From CAIWXH01 sp964555675 (GTDB taxonomy: Bacteria; Chloroflexota; Chloroflexia; Chloroflexales; Chloroflexaceae), in assembly GCA_964555675.1 (NCBI GenBank), contig CAZKTU010000088.1, positions 1-23,437 of the forward strand: a stretch of 23,437 nucleotides of DNA, written 5' to 3'. Within the stretch, counting starts at the first letter, position 1. Every line of letters begins with the position of its first letter. The notes below the pieces were generated by a model. The model searched no databases, was not told where the DNA came from, and saw only the letters and a program-made list of their open reading frames with translations. This document shows positions 1 through 7,591 of this stretch, piece after piece. The translations under genes were made by a program, and so were the position numbers.

Positions 1-70
1 CGCGCCCCTCCGCGCCTCCCTAAACCATATTCGCCGGGTTCTGTTTCGCCGTTTGCTAGGAGGACGCCCC

Positions 71-574
71 ATGGCTCGGAGACTGCTGTCCGCCCTGTTC
101 GCCGCCCTGCTCGCGCTCACCCTGGTCGGAGTCGCCTCGGCCCACGCCGATCTCGTCTCGTCCGACCCCGCCGACGGGGCCACCCTCGACGCCGCACCCG
201 AGAAGATCACCCTGGTCTTCAGCGAGGAGCTCAAGGCCGACGGCAATCTGATCACGGTGACCGATGCCGCCGGCAAGCAGGTAGACGCCGGCGATACCAC
301 GCTCGACCTGAGCGACGCCAAGCGGGTTACGCTCACGGTCTCGCTGCAGAGCGGCCTGGGCGACGGCGCCTACACGATCGCCTGGAAGAACGCCAGCACC
401 GACGGTCACTCCGAGGAGGGCAGCCTGGCCTTCACCGTCGGCTCGGCCGCGGCCGCCCCCGCCACCCTGCCCGCCACGGGCGCCGAGGAGAGCCTGCCCG
501 GCGCGGCGCTGCTGCTGCTGGCCGCCACGTTGGTCGCCCTGGGCTTCGGCATGCGTCGCCGGCAGGCCCTGTAA
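71..574 (+). CDS. copC: CopC-family periplasmic copper-binding protein with LPATG-like C-terminal anchor
   Basis: Exported CopC-like beta-barrel protein, 167 aa, expected to bind Cu(II) outside the cytoplasmic membrane. Residues 1-24 form a signal peptide ending ASA, so cleavage would leave His25 as the new N-terminus. That residue is the classic first Cu(II) ligand of CopC. The second family motif, DGH, is at 111-113 (His113), followed by a GSLAFTV strand. After residue 125 comes an Ala/Pro/Thr linker, then LPATG at 133-137, a hydrophobic helix and a terminal MRRR cluster, which has the layout of a sortase sorting signal. I chose ATG 71 because AGGAGG (58-63) lies 7 nt upstream; an in-frame TTG at 53 lies ahead of that Shine-Dalgarno. 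It is followed by a second CopC domain fused to CopD. Family call is confident; surface anchoring is inference. Confidence 0.9.
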   Translation: MARRLLSALFAALLALTLVGVASAHADLVSSDPADGATLDAAPEKITLVFSEELKADGNLITVTDAAGKQVDAGDTTLDLSDAKRVTLTVSLQSGLGDGAYTIAWKNASTDGHSEEGSLAFTVGSAAAAPATLPATGAEESLPGAALLLLAATLVALGFGMRRRQAL

Positions 575-579
575 GGGCT

Positions 580-632
580 CGCAAGCCTCGCTTGCGGACG
601 AACGAGCACAGGGAGGGTTGGCCCTCCCTGTG
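580..632 (+). repeat. Composite two-hairpin intergenic element, copy A (likely 3'-end/terminator)
   Basis: Two perfect hairpins begin 5 nt after the copC stop. The first is CGCAAGC / CTC loop / GCTTGCG (580-596, 7-bp stem). The second is CACAGGGAGGG / TTGG loop / CCCTCCCTGTG (607-632, 11-bp stem), followed by ACCCTCC. There is no U-tract. The same pair, in the same order and orientation relative to the upstream gene, recurs after the metalloprotease gene at 18689-18757. Single-hairpin relatives follow three other genes. A transcription-end or mRNA-stabilising role is inferred from position. Confidence 0.7.
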
Positions 633-698
633 ACCCTCCATAACGCAACTTCTGCTGACTATAGAGCGCAGGCCGACCTGCGCCTGGCCAGAACACCA

Positions 699-2534
699 AT
701 GATCGTGCGACTATACAAGCTTGCCTTGCGAATACTTCTGGCCGCGGCCGTCGCTCTCCTCGCCATGTCCCTCGACGCGGGGGTTGCCCTGGCTCACCCG
801 CAGATTGTCAGCATCGAGCCGGCGCCCGACGCGCAGCTCGACCGGGCCCCCACAACCGTCGCAGTCACGTTCAACGAGCCGATCGAGACCCTGAGTACGC
901 TGGGGCTCTACGATGTCAGGGGTGTGGCTGTGGGCACGGGCGGCGGGCGCGATCCGGGCGACCCGACGCGCCTCACGCTGACCCTGCCGCCGCTTGAGCC
1001 CGGGCTCTATACCGCCGTCTGGACGGCGGCGGGCAGCGACGGCCACGTGGTGCGCGGCAACTTCGCCTTCACCGTCGCCGGGGTGCCCGCCCAGGCCGGC
1101 ACGCCCGTGCCGGGGGCTACGGCTGTGCCCGCGGCGCCCGCGACGCCCGCCGTGCCCCTCGTCGCGCCCACGCCCGCCGAGACGTCCTTCCCCACGGCCC
1201 AGAGCCTGGTGCGCTGGGCGCTCTTGCTCGGGGTGACCGGCGCAGTGGGCGGGTGGGCCTTCTGGCTCTGGGTGGCCCTGCCGGCCCTCGGGGCGGCGAC
1301 TGTTCCCGCGGCTGCCGTGGGTCGCTGGCGCGGCTGGAGCGCCGGTCTGCTGCTGCTGGCTATGGTCGCTGCGCCGCTGCTGCTGGCGCTCTATGTGCGC
1401 GAGATTGCCGGCCGGCTCGACCCGGCCGCCCTGATGGCCGCCGTCGGCACCCGCCAGGGCATGCTCATGCTGGCCCGTCTCGCCCTGGCCGCGACCCTGC
1501 TCGCCCTGACCCTTACCACGCGCGACGGGGCGGCCCTCGCCCGCCGCGCCCCCTTCGCCCTCGCCCTTGGCGCCGCGCTGCTGCTGGCGATGTCCCTCGG
1601 CGGCCACGCGGGGGCCTCGGCCCAGCCGCTCTTCCCGGTCGCCTTCACCTGGCTGCACCTGGCCGCGACCAGCCTGTGGGTCGGCGGGCTGCTGCTCTTC
1701 GCCCTGAGCCTGGGCCCGCTCCAGCAGACCCGCCCCGGCGCCGAGCGCCCCGCCCTGCTCGCCGCGCTGATGGGCCGCTTCTCGCGCCTGGCCCTGCTCA
1801 GCGTGGCTGTGCTGACGGTCAGCGGCGCCGCCGCGGCCCTGCGCGAGCTGCGCGCCCCGGCCGAGCTGTGGCAGACGGCCTACGGGCGGGCCCTCAGCCT
1901 CAAGCTGCTCTTCTTCGGCGGGATGCTGGCCTTCGGCGCCTACCACCTGCTGCTGATGGGGCCGAACCTCAGGGCCGACGCGGCGTCGGGGCGCGGCGCC
2001 GGGCCTTCGCCCTGGCCCGGACGCCTCGTCGGCAGCCTGCGCGCCGAGTATGGGGTCGCCCTGCTGGTGCTGGCGGCGGCGGGCGCCCTGACCAGCCTCG
2101 CCCCTCCGGCGGGTGACATGGGGACGGCCCAGGCCGCCGCGCCGGCTCCCCAGATCATCCTCGTGCCCACCGTCACGCCCGGGCCGACCCGCACCCCCGT
2201 GCCGAGCCGCGCGTTCGACGAAAGCCAGACGGCGGGCGATCTGACGGTACGCCTGGCGATTGCGCCGGCGAGCCTGGGCGAGAACCGCTTCCAGGTGACG
2301 GTGACCGACGCCGCCGGGCAGCCGGTCGAGACCCAGATTGTCAGGCTCACCTTCGCGATGCAAGAGATGGACATGGGCGAAAACGTGCTCGAGGCGCCTC
2401 CCTCCGGCGGGGCCGCGTTCGTGGTCACCGGCAGCCCGCTGAGTATGGTCGGGCAGTGGCAGGTGACGGTGCTGGTGAGGCGGGCCGGGCTAGAAGACGT
2501 CAGTGTCGACTTTGTCGTCCCTGTGGGCGAGTAG
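699..2534 (+). CDS. CopC-CopD fusion copper protein with C-terminal YtkA-like domain
   Basis: A 611-aa membrane protein. Residues 1-32 are a signal sequence; mature residue 1 would be His33 (HPQIV), the CopC copper ligand. The second ligand motif DGH ends at His116 (SDGHVVRG). A Pro/Ala/Thr linker (about 130-165) leads into a CopD domain with about eight hydrophobic helices (roughly 168-485), including an HLAATSLWVGG segment and a GHAG motif. The last 110 residues form a soluble beta domain resembling YtkA/FixH-like modules, with a Met-rich MQEMDMGEN stretch that may be another copper site. CopC-CopD pairs move copper across the inner membrane, and here they are one chain. I chose ATG 699 because it directly precedes the signal peptide; a TTG at 618 would add 27 unlikely residues and lies inside the hairpin element. 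Alternatives are TTG or GTG starts nearby. Confidence 0.9.
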   Translation: MIVRLYKLALRILLAAAVALLAMSLDAGVALAHPQIVSIEPAPDAQLDRAPTTVAVTFNEPIETLSTLGLYDVRGVAVGTGGGRDPGDPTRLTLTLPPLEPGLYTAVWTAAGSDGHVVRGNFAFTVAGVPAQAGTPVPGATAVPAAPATPAVPLVAPTPAETSFPTAQSLVRWALLLGVTGAVGGWAFWLWVALPALGAATVPAAAVGRWRGWSAGLLLLAMVAAPLLLALYVREIAGRLDPAALMAAVGTRQGMLMLARLALAATLLALTLTTRDGAALARRAPFALALGAALLLAMSLGGHAGASAQPLFPVAFTWLHLAATSLWVGGLLLFALSLGPLQQTRPGAERPALLAALMGRFSRLALLSVAVLTVSGAAAALRELRAPAELWQTAYGRALSLKLLFFGGMLAFGAYHLLLMGPNLRADAASGRGAGPSPWPGRLVGSLRAEYGVALLVLAAAGALTSLAPPAGDMGTAQAAAPAPQIILVPTVTPGPTRTPVPSRAFDESQTAGDLTVRLAIAPASLGENRFQVTVTDAAGQPVETQIVRLTFAMQEMDMGENVLEAPPSGGAAFVVTGSPLSMVGQWQVTVLVRRAGLEDVSVDFVVPVGE

Positions 2535-2567
2535 CTGCGCTCGCGCTGAGCGCTAAGGGAGCAACTC

Positions 2568-3203
2568 ATGCAAATTGCCATTCTGCTCTATGATCGCTTC
2601 ACTTTGCTCGATGCCGTTGGCCCGTATGAGGTCCTGGCCCGGCTGCCCGGTGTGCAGGTGCAGTTTGTCGCCGAGAGCGCGGGGCTGGTGCGGGTCGATA
2701 CCGGGATCACCGGGCTGGTGGCCGAGGCCGACCTGAGCGACGTGCCGCACCCCGATGTGATCATCATCCCCGGCGGTCCCGGAACCATGGCCGCCATGGA
2801 GAATCAGGCGATCGTCGATTGGGTGCGCATGGTCCACGCCGGCAGCACCTGGACCACCTCGGTCTGCACCGGGGTGTTCGTGCTGGGCGCGGCCGGCCTG
2901 CTGCAGGGCGTGCCGGTGACCACCCACTGGGCTTCGCGCGACTACGTGGCCCAGGTTGGGGCCAGCTTTGTGCCCGAGCGGGTGGTGCGCCACGGCAAGA
3001 TCATCACCGCCGCCGGGGTCTCGGCGGGCATCGATATGGCCCTGGCCCTGGCCGCCGAGCTCGCGGGCGAGCAGTGGGCCAGGGCCTCGCAGCTCGTGCT
3101 CGAGTACGACCCGCAGCCGCCCTTCGATAGCGGCGCACTCGCCAGGGTCGACGCCGAGGTGGTTGCGCTAGGCTATCACCTGCTTGGCGTCAAGGAGGCC
3201 TGA
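2568..3203 (+). CDS. DJ-1/PfpI-family protein (isonitrile hydratase-like)
   Basis: A 211-aa cytosolic class I glutamine-amidotransferase-like fold. The likely nucleophile is Cys100 in the elbow SVCTGVFVLGAAGLL. An acidic residue near the N-terminus (Asp15, LLDAVGPYEVL) and the IIIPGGPGT loop (66-73) are family features, and TTHW after the elbow is typical of the InhA-like branch. Members include isonitrile hydratases, chaperones and AraC-linked sensor domains; no DNA-binding domain is attached here. The start ATG follows AAGGGAG with a normal spacing. It lies 33 nt after the CopCD stop and 5 nt before the His-rich gene, so it probably belongs to the same transcript. The substrate cannot be told from sequence, and a link to metal stress is only contextual. 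Confidence 0.85.
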   Translation: MQIAILLYDRFTLLDAVGPYEVLARLPGVQVQFVAESAGLVRVDTGITGLVAEADLSDVPHPDVIIIPGGPGTMAAMENQAIVDWVRMVHAGSTWTTSVCTGVFVLGAAGLLQGVPVTTHWASRDYVAQVGASFVPERVVRHGKIITAAGVSAGIDMALALAAELAGEQWARASQLVLEYDPQPPFDSGALARVDAEVVALGYHLLGVKEA

Positions 3204-3208
3204 CGAGC

Positions 3209-3850
3209 TTGCACGCCACGACCTTCAGCCACATCCCCTTGTGGCGAAGCGCACGTTTCCCGGGTGGCAAGGCCGCCCAGGGCGTGCCGTGGCGCGCGAT
3301 CTGCTCATGGCGCCGGGCGCAGCGCCTGGCCACTTTGCTGGTGGCGCTGACCCTGGGCCTGCTAGCGCCCCTGAGCTGTGTCATCCACTGCGCGCTGCAC
3401 CACCAGGCCCAGGCGGCGGCCGCACAGCACCAGCACACCCACGCTACCGCCGCGCACCAGGCCCACAGCGAAGCCACGCGCCAGGCCCACGCTGCTGCCG
3501 CACACCACGATCACGGCGCGGCCACGCGCCAAGCCCACCGCGAGGCCGCACACCACGACCACGGCGCGGCCGCTGCGGCGCCCCATGTGCACACGGCTCA
3601 GCCCGGCGGATTGAGCCAGGCTGCCGAGCCACATGTCCTGTGCGCCTTCCTGCACGAGCACGCTGCCGGCGCGCCGGGCGCCCCGCTCGAGCGCCTCCCG
3701 CGGGCGCTCTACGAGATGCTCGGCCAGCCGGCGCTCTTGCCGCTCTGCGCCGCCTTGCCGGTTGCAGCGCTGGCCCCTGCCCCGATCCCACCTGCGCCCC
3801 TTACGCTCCGCATACCCCCCACACCCCCTCCGCGCCCCCTTTCGGCCTGA
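3209..3850 (+). CDS. Histidine-rich exported or membrane-anchored protein, putative metal binder
   Basis: I do not recognise a named family. The 213-aa product has a basic N-terminus, one hydrophobic segment (about 39-56), then 21 histidines between residues 60 and 151. The His-rich part includes CVIHCALHH, QHQHTH and two adjacent 16-residue repeats (89-104 and 105-120) each ending AHHDHGA. Cysteines at 57, 61 and 145 sit close to histidines (CVIHC, HVLCAFLHEH). The C-terminus is Pro/Leu-rich. Position between copper genes and metal importers suggests binding of Cu, Zn or Ni outside the membrane (inference). The start is probably TTG 3209, with AAGGAGG at 3192-3198, 10 nt upstream; no ATG lies near the N-terminus. 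A GTG further in would shorten the basic leader. Other frames here are also open, but only this one gives a signal-like helix and ordered His repeats. Confidence 0.65.
   Translation: MHATTFSHIPLWRSARFPGGKAAQGVPWRAICSWRRAQRLATLLVALTLGLLAPLSCVIHCALHHQAQAAAAQHQHTHATAAHQAHSEATRQAHAAAAHHDHGAATRQAHREAAHHDHGAAAAAPHVHTAQPGGLSQAAEPHVLCAFLHEHAAGAPGAPLERLPRALYEMLGQPALLPLCAALPVAALAPAPIPPAPLTLRIPPTPPPRPLSA
3473..3568 (+). repeat. Two tandem 48-bp coding repeats (His-rich units)
   Basis: Units 3473-3520 and 3521-3568 encode ATRQAHAAAAHHDHGA and ATRQAHREAAHHDHGA. They are adjacent, in frame and differ mainly in two codons, consistent with in-frame expansion of a metal-binding segment. A looser related stretch (HQAHSE) lies just upstream. 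Confidence 0.8.
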
Positions 3851-3934
3851 GCTCACCCGGCCCGGTCACGCAGCGCGCATCAGCATGATGCCGCGCTCCC
3901 GGCCTGTTCTCTGCGCTGAAAGGGATGAATCCCC

Positions 3935-5956
3935 ATGCTTCGCCGTTCCTACGGGCTGCTTCTGACAGCCCTGCTCACACTTGCCCTGGCCGCCTGTGGC
4001 GGCGCGCCCGCCGCCCAGAGCCCGACTGTCGCCCCGGCTGCCCCGACCGTCGAGGTCGTCGTCGCGCCTACAGATGCGCCGGCCCCGACCGAGGCCCCGA
4101 GCGCAGCGCCCGCCCCTGCCGATGCCCCGGCTGTCGCCGGCTTTCCAGTAACGATCGAGAACTGCGGAAATACCCTGACCTTCGAGGCGCCGCCCGAGCG
4201 GGCCCTGGTCACCTACCAGAATGTGGCCGAAATCCTGGTGGCGCTCGGGCTGACGGACAAGATCGTTGGGGTAACTTATGGCATGGCCTATCCGCCCCCG
4301 CCTGAGTACCAGGCTGAGGTGGAAGGTCTCAACTACCTGTCGCCGCCCGAGGGCGGCTCGGCGGTCAAAGAGGTCGCCCTGAGCACGCAGCCCGACCTGG
4401 TGATCGCCGCTTACCCGACCTACGACTTCGACCCGTCCCAGGGCCTCGCGACTGAGGACGACTACCGCGCCGCGGGCGCGCAGATCTTCGGCATGAGCGT
4501 CGAGTGCGGCTCGGAGCCCGGCGCGGCCACGATCGAGGATGTCTACGCCGATATCCTCGCCCTCGGGGCGATCTTCGGCGTCTCAGAGCGGGCCGACAGC
4601 CTAGTGAGCGAGATGCGCGAGCGCATCGCCGCGGTCCAGCAGCAGGTTGCCGGGCGTGAGGCGCTCCCTGTCGCCTTCTATGACGCCGGCGAGGAGCAGA
4701 TCGGGGTCTACGGCAGTGGCCTGAATGCCGACATGATCCGTCTCGCCGGTGGCGCTAATGTGTTCGCCGACCGGCCCGAGGTCTATCTCCAGGTGAGCCA
4801 GGAGAGCTTTGCGGCGACCAGCCCGGCGATCTTCGCTGTGCTCGACTACGAGGGCAGCCCACTGGTTCCCGATGAAGAGGCGCGCGCCGAGTTTCTCTTC
4901 TCGACCTTCCCGAATATGCCCGCCTCGCAAGCGCGGCGCTGGGTATCGGTCAGCGGCGCCGCCTTCGCCGCTGGCATACGCATCCCCGACGCCGTCGAGA
5001 CCATGGCCAGAGCCTTCCACCCCGAGGCCTTTGCTGCGACCGGGGGCGCGATCGTGCCGGCCGAGCCGGACCTCGCGGCTTTCCCGGTGACGATCGAGAA
5101 CTGCGGGCGTACGCTGACCTTCGATGCGCCGCCCGAGCGGATCGTGACGACCTATCCGAACGCGGCCGAACTGCTGATCCGGCTCGGGCTCGGCGAGCGC
5201 ATCGTCGGCTCGATGTATCACCAGGATACGCCGGTCTCGCCCGAGGTCGAGGCGGCCTTTAACCAGATCCCGACCCAGTACGAGCGCTATCCCTCCAAGG
5301 AGGAGCTGGTCACGCTGCAGGCCGACTTCGCCCTGGCGACCTATGATGCCTTCGACTTCAGCGGCGAGAACGGTATGCCGACGATCGACGAGGCGGCCGC
5401 CCTGGGTCTGCCGGTCTACGGCATGAGTACCGAGTGTGGCGGCGGGGTCAAAACCGACGCGACCCTTAGCATGATCTATGAAGACGTGCTCACCCTGGGC
5501 AAGATCTTCGGGGTCGAGGCCAGGGCCGAGGCTCTCGCCGCCGAGATGCAGGGCCGCGTCGCCGCGGTGCAAGCCAAGGTCACCGGCGCGACGCCGCTCA
5601 AGGCGACGATCTATTACGGCGGCGAAGGCCCGCTCGGGGTCTTCACCAATGGCATCTATGGCGATCTGCTCGCCCTGGCCGGCGGCGCGACGGTCTTCCC
5701 CGACGAGCCGCAGAACTCGGCCGAGATCAGCGTCGAGGTGCTGGCCGCCGCCAACCCTGATGTCATCTTCGTGCTCGAGTATGGCACGCCGTTCGAGCAG
5801 ATGCGCGACTACCTGCGCACCACCTTCCCCAACATCGACGCGGTCAAGAACGACCGAATCGTGCTGGTCGACGGCGGAATCTTCCCGCCCGGCTACCGCA
5901 ACGTCGAGGCGGTCGAAGTCTTCGCCAAAGCTATGCATCCTGAGGCCTTCGAGTAG
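3935..5956 (+). CDS. Lipoprotein with two tandem FepB-like substrate-binding domains
   Basis: A 673-aa ABC-type binding lipoprotein. The signal peptide ends with lipobox LAAC (Cys21), followed by an Ala/Pro/Thr linker to residue 69. Domain 1 (70-366) and domain 2 (383-673) are homologous TroA-superfamily (FepB/BtuF-type) modules. Each opens with FPVTIENCG and a TLTF(E/D)APPER strand, and each ends in HPEAF. Usual FepB proteins hold one such module of about 300 aa, so this is an internal duplication. The family binds ferric siderophores, haem or corrinoids; the ligand here is unknown. A third copy of the module sits inside the 922-aa protein at 7592. ATG 3935 is preceded by AAAGGGA with about 10 nt spacing. 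The gene is followed at once by Zn/Mn-type pump genes, although its domain type normally pairs with the FecCD permease found further downstream. Confidence 0.9.
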   Translation: MLRRSYGLLLTALLTLALAACGGAPAAQSPTVAPAAPTVEVVVAPTDAPAPTEAPSAAPAPADAPAVAGFPVTIENCGNTLTFEAPPERALVTYQNVAEILVALGLTDKIVGVTYGMAYPPPPEYQAEVEGLNYLSPPEGGSAVKEVALSTQPDLVIAAYPTYDFDPSQGLATEDDYRAAGAQIFGMSVECGSEPGAATIEDVYADILALGAIFGVSERADSLVSEMRERIAAVQQQVAGREALPVAFYDAGEEQIGVYGSGLNADMIRLAGGANVFADRPEVYLQVSQESFAATSPAIFAVLDYEGSPLVPDEEARAEFLFSTFPNMPASQARRWVSVSGAAFAAGIRIPDAVETMARAFHPEAFAATGGAIVPAEPDLAAFPVTIENCGRTLTFDAPPERIVTTYPNAAELLIRLGLGERIVGSMYHQDTPVSPEVEAAFNQIPTQYERYPSKEELVTLQADFALATYDAFDFSGENGMPTIDEAAALGLPVYGMSTECGGGVKTDATLSMIYEDVLTLGKIFGVEARAEALAAEMQGRVAAVQAKVTGATPLKATIYYGGEGPLGVFTNGIYGDLLALAGGATVFPDEPQNSAEISVEVLAAANPDVIFVLEYGTPFEQMRDYLRTTFPNIDAVKNDRIVLVDGGIFPPGYRNVEAVEVFAKAMHPEAFE

Positions 5957-5978
5957 GCGCTGAGCGCAGGAGTGTCCG

Positions 5979-6068
5979 ATGTCCAGTGCAGCCGTGATCG
6001 CTACCCGCATGAACCATGGCCTGGCGACCTTTGGATGGCCCACAGTGGGCCAGGCGTCGGCCCGATGA
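5979..6068 (+). CDS. Possible 29-aa leader peptide coupled to the ABC ATPase start
   Basis: A short ORF starts at ATG 5979 with AGGAG (5968-5972) 6 nt upstream, the best Shine-Dalgarno in the gap. It ends in TGA overlapping the ATPase ATG (ATGA at 6065-6068). The ATPase ATG has no Shine-Dalgarno of its own, which fits translational coupling. The peptide contains MNHGLATFGWPTVGQ, curiously similar to the ATPase N-terminus MNHYATVGQPAR. The alternative is a longer ATPase beginning at GTG 5972 in the other frame. Existence as a translated peptide is uncertain. Confidence 0.35.
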   Translation: MSSAAVIATRMNHGLATFGWPTVGQASAR

Positions 6069-6724
6069 ACCACTACGCAACCGTCGGGCAGCCGGCCCGT
6101 CTCGACCTGGCCGGCGTCATCTGCGCCTTTGGGCGGACCCGCGTGGTCGATCAGGTCGATCTGGGCATCGCCCCAGGCGAGCATGTGGCGCTGATCGGCA
6201 GCAATGGCTCGGGCAAGACCACCTTGCTGCGTGCGGTACTGGGCCTGCACCCGCTCGCCGGCGGGCAGATCTTGCTCGACAGTGTGGCGGTCGCCACGCC
6301 GGCGGGCTGGCGCGCCCATCGCCGCCGCATCGCCTGGATGCCGCAGCGCCAGGCCACCGGGCAGTTCCCGCTGCTGGTGCGCGAGCTACTCGCCAGCAGC
6401 CTCGACGGCGCCGCGGCGCAGGCCGCCGCCGAGCGGCTTGGGGTGGATGCCCTGGGCGAGCGCCCGCTGCACGCCCTCTCGGGCGGACAGCTGCAGCGGG
6501 TCTTCCTCGCCCGCGCGATCGGCAGCCTGGCCGGCGGGGCCGGGCTGTTGCTGGCCGACGAGCCCACGGCGGCGCTCGACTTCGCCGGGCAGGCCGCCGT
6601 GGCCGAGCTGCTACGCGAGTTGCCCACCACCCTGCTGGTGGTCACCCACGACCGAGGCATGGCCGCACGCTGCGGGCGCGTGCTCGAGATGGCCGGCGGG
6701 CGGCTGCGCGAGGTGGCGCCATGA
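6065..6724 (+). CDS. ABC transporter ATPase, Zn/Mn-type (ZnuC/MntB-like)
   Basis: A 219-aa nucleotide-binding subunit that powers import through the permease encoded next to it. Visible motifs are Walker A GSNGSGKT (45-52), Q-loop Gln94 (WMPQRQ), signature LSGGQ (138-142), Walker B LLLADEPTAALD (161-172) and switch His195 (VVTHD). Its stop overlaps the permease ATG by 4 nt (ATGA), and pairing with an ABC-3 permease assigns it to the zinc/manganese importer branch. It is somewhat short for the family. The start is uncertain: ATG 6065 gives a normal N-terminus just before the first beta strand, while GTG 5972 or ATG 6035 would add unrelated residues. The encoded motif set is intact, so it should be active. 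Confidence 0.88.
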   Translation: MNHYATVGQPARLDLAGVICAFGRTRVVDQVDLGIAPGEHVALIGSNGSGKTTLLRAVLGLHPLAGGQILLDSVAVATPAGWRAHRRRIAWMPQRQATGQFPLLVRELLASSLDGAAAQAAAERLGVDALGERPLHALSGGQLQRVFLARAIGSLAGGAGLLLADEPTAALDFAGQAAVAELLRELPTTLLVVTHDRGMAARCGRVLEMAGGRLREVAP

Positions 6725-7533
6725 ACTTCGAGGCCGTCCTGGGCCTGCTGCAGCTCGTCCCGGTGCAGCGGGCCATCCTGGCTCTGGCGATCGCCGGCGC
6801 GTCGCTGCCGATCGCGGGGGTCTGGATCGTAGGGCTGAACATCGTGCCGGTGCGCTTTGCCATGATGCACGTCGCCTTGCTCGGCATCGCCCTCGGGCTG
6901 CTGCTCGGCGTCGAGCCCGCCCTCAGCGGCTTGCTGCTCTGCGGGGTCACCGGCGCGGCCTTGGCGCCGCTCGCCAACCGGCCCGGCGGCCTGGGCGGGC
7001 CGATGGGCCTGGTGATGACCATGGCGATCGCCCTGGCCCTGCTGGTGCTCTCGATCTCCGGGGTCAACGCCAATGGCGCCTTCGAGCTGCTCTGGGGCTC
7101 GATCCTCGCCACCCGCACCATCGACGTCATCCTGCTGGCCCTGGTCGCGGCCGGCGTGACGCTTGTCCACCTGTGGCGCCGGCGCGAGCTGGCGCTGCTG
7201 CTGTACGACCGCGAAGTCGCGCTCTGCTCGGGGGTCGCCGTTGCGGGGCTGACGCTGCTGCTGATGACCGTGATCGCCCTGGCGATCGGCGCGGCGGTGC
7301 GGCTCACCGGGGCGCTGCTGGTCGACTCGGTCACGATCCTGCCGGCCCTGGCCGCGCGTAACCTGGGCCGCTCGCTGGGCGGCATGGTCGCCTGGGCGGT
7401 CGTGATCGGGCTCTTCGGCAACCTGCTCGGCTTCATGCTGACCCTGTTCTTCAACCAACCCCCAGGCCCGCTGCTCGTGCTGACGGTCGGGCTGATCACC
7501 CTGGCGACCTACCTGAAGCCATCGTCCGCCTAA
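6721..7533 (+). CDS. ABC-3 family metal permease (ZnuB/TroC-like)
   Basis: A 270-aa polytopic inner-membrane protein with about seven or eight hydrophobic helices. The segment RFAMMHVALLGIALGLLLG matches the early helices of ZnuB/TroC permeases, where a Ser/His-containing motif is usual. The later TGALLVDSVTILPALAARNLGRSL region matches the conserved 'GxLLVxAxLxxPAAtA' block that contacts the ATPase. The family imports Zn, Mn or Fe(II) delivered by ZnuA-type binding proteins. The ATG overlaps the ATPase stop. The only ZnuA-like domain in the window is the N-terminal part of the next protein (7592), 58 nt downstream, so that lipoprotein is the likely partner. Confidence 0.88.
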   Translation: MNFEAVLGLLQLVPVQRAILALAIAGASLPIAGVWIVGLNIVPVRFAMMHVALLGIALGLLLGVEPALSGLLLCGVTGAALAPLANRPGGLGGPMGLVMTMAIALALLVLSISGVNANGAFELLWGSILATRTIDVILLALVAAGVTLVHLWRRRELALLLYDREVALCSGVAVAGLTLLLMTVIALAIGAAVRLTGALLVDSVTILPALAARNLGRSLGGMVAWAVVIGLFGNLLGFMLTLFFNQPPGPLLVLTVGLITLATYLKPSSA

Positions 7534-7591
7534 CCCTTGTACGCCGCTCTCGTCTGTTCGCTCGGTACACACCCGTACCCAAGGAGGACCT

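Noticed and set aside
580..632. Hairpin elements considered as miniature transposons
   Set aside because: No target-site duplications or terminal repeats beyond the stems, and all copies sit after stop codons in gene orientation, which fits transcript-end elements better.
711..2363. A 550-codon open frame opposite the CopC-CopD gene
   Set aside because: Low-complexity Gly/Arg/Glu/Gln product mirroring the + strand codons; the + strand gene has a signal peptide, ligands and membrane helices.
3184..3888. A longer alternative frame over the His-rich gene giving a Pro/Arg-rich product
   Set aside because: It lacks a signal helix and ordered repeats, overlaps the DJ-1 gene stop, and its composition is typical of a shifted GC-rich frame.
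4601..6319. A 572-codon open frame on the - strand
   Set aside because: It lies opposite the double FepB lipoprotein and the ATPase, with no family motif and no Shine-Dalgarno-supported start.
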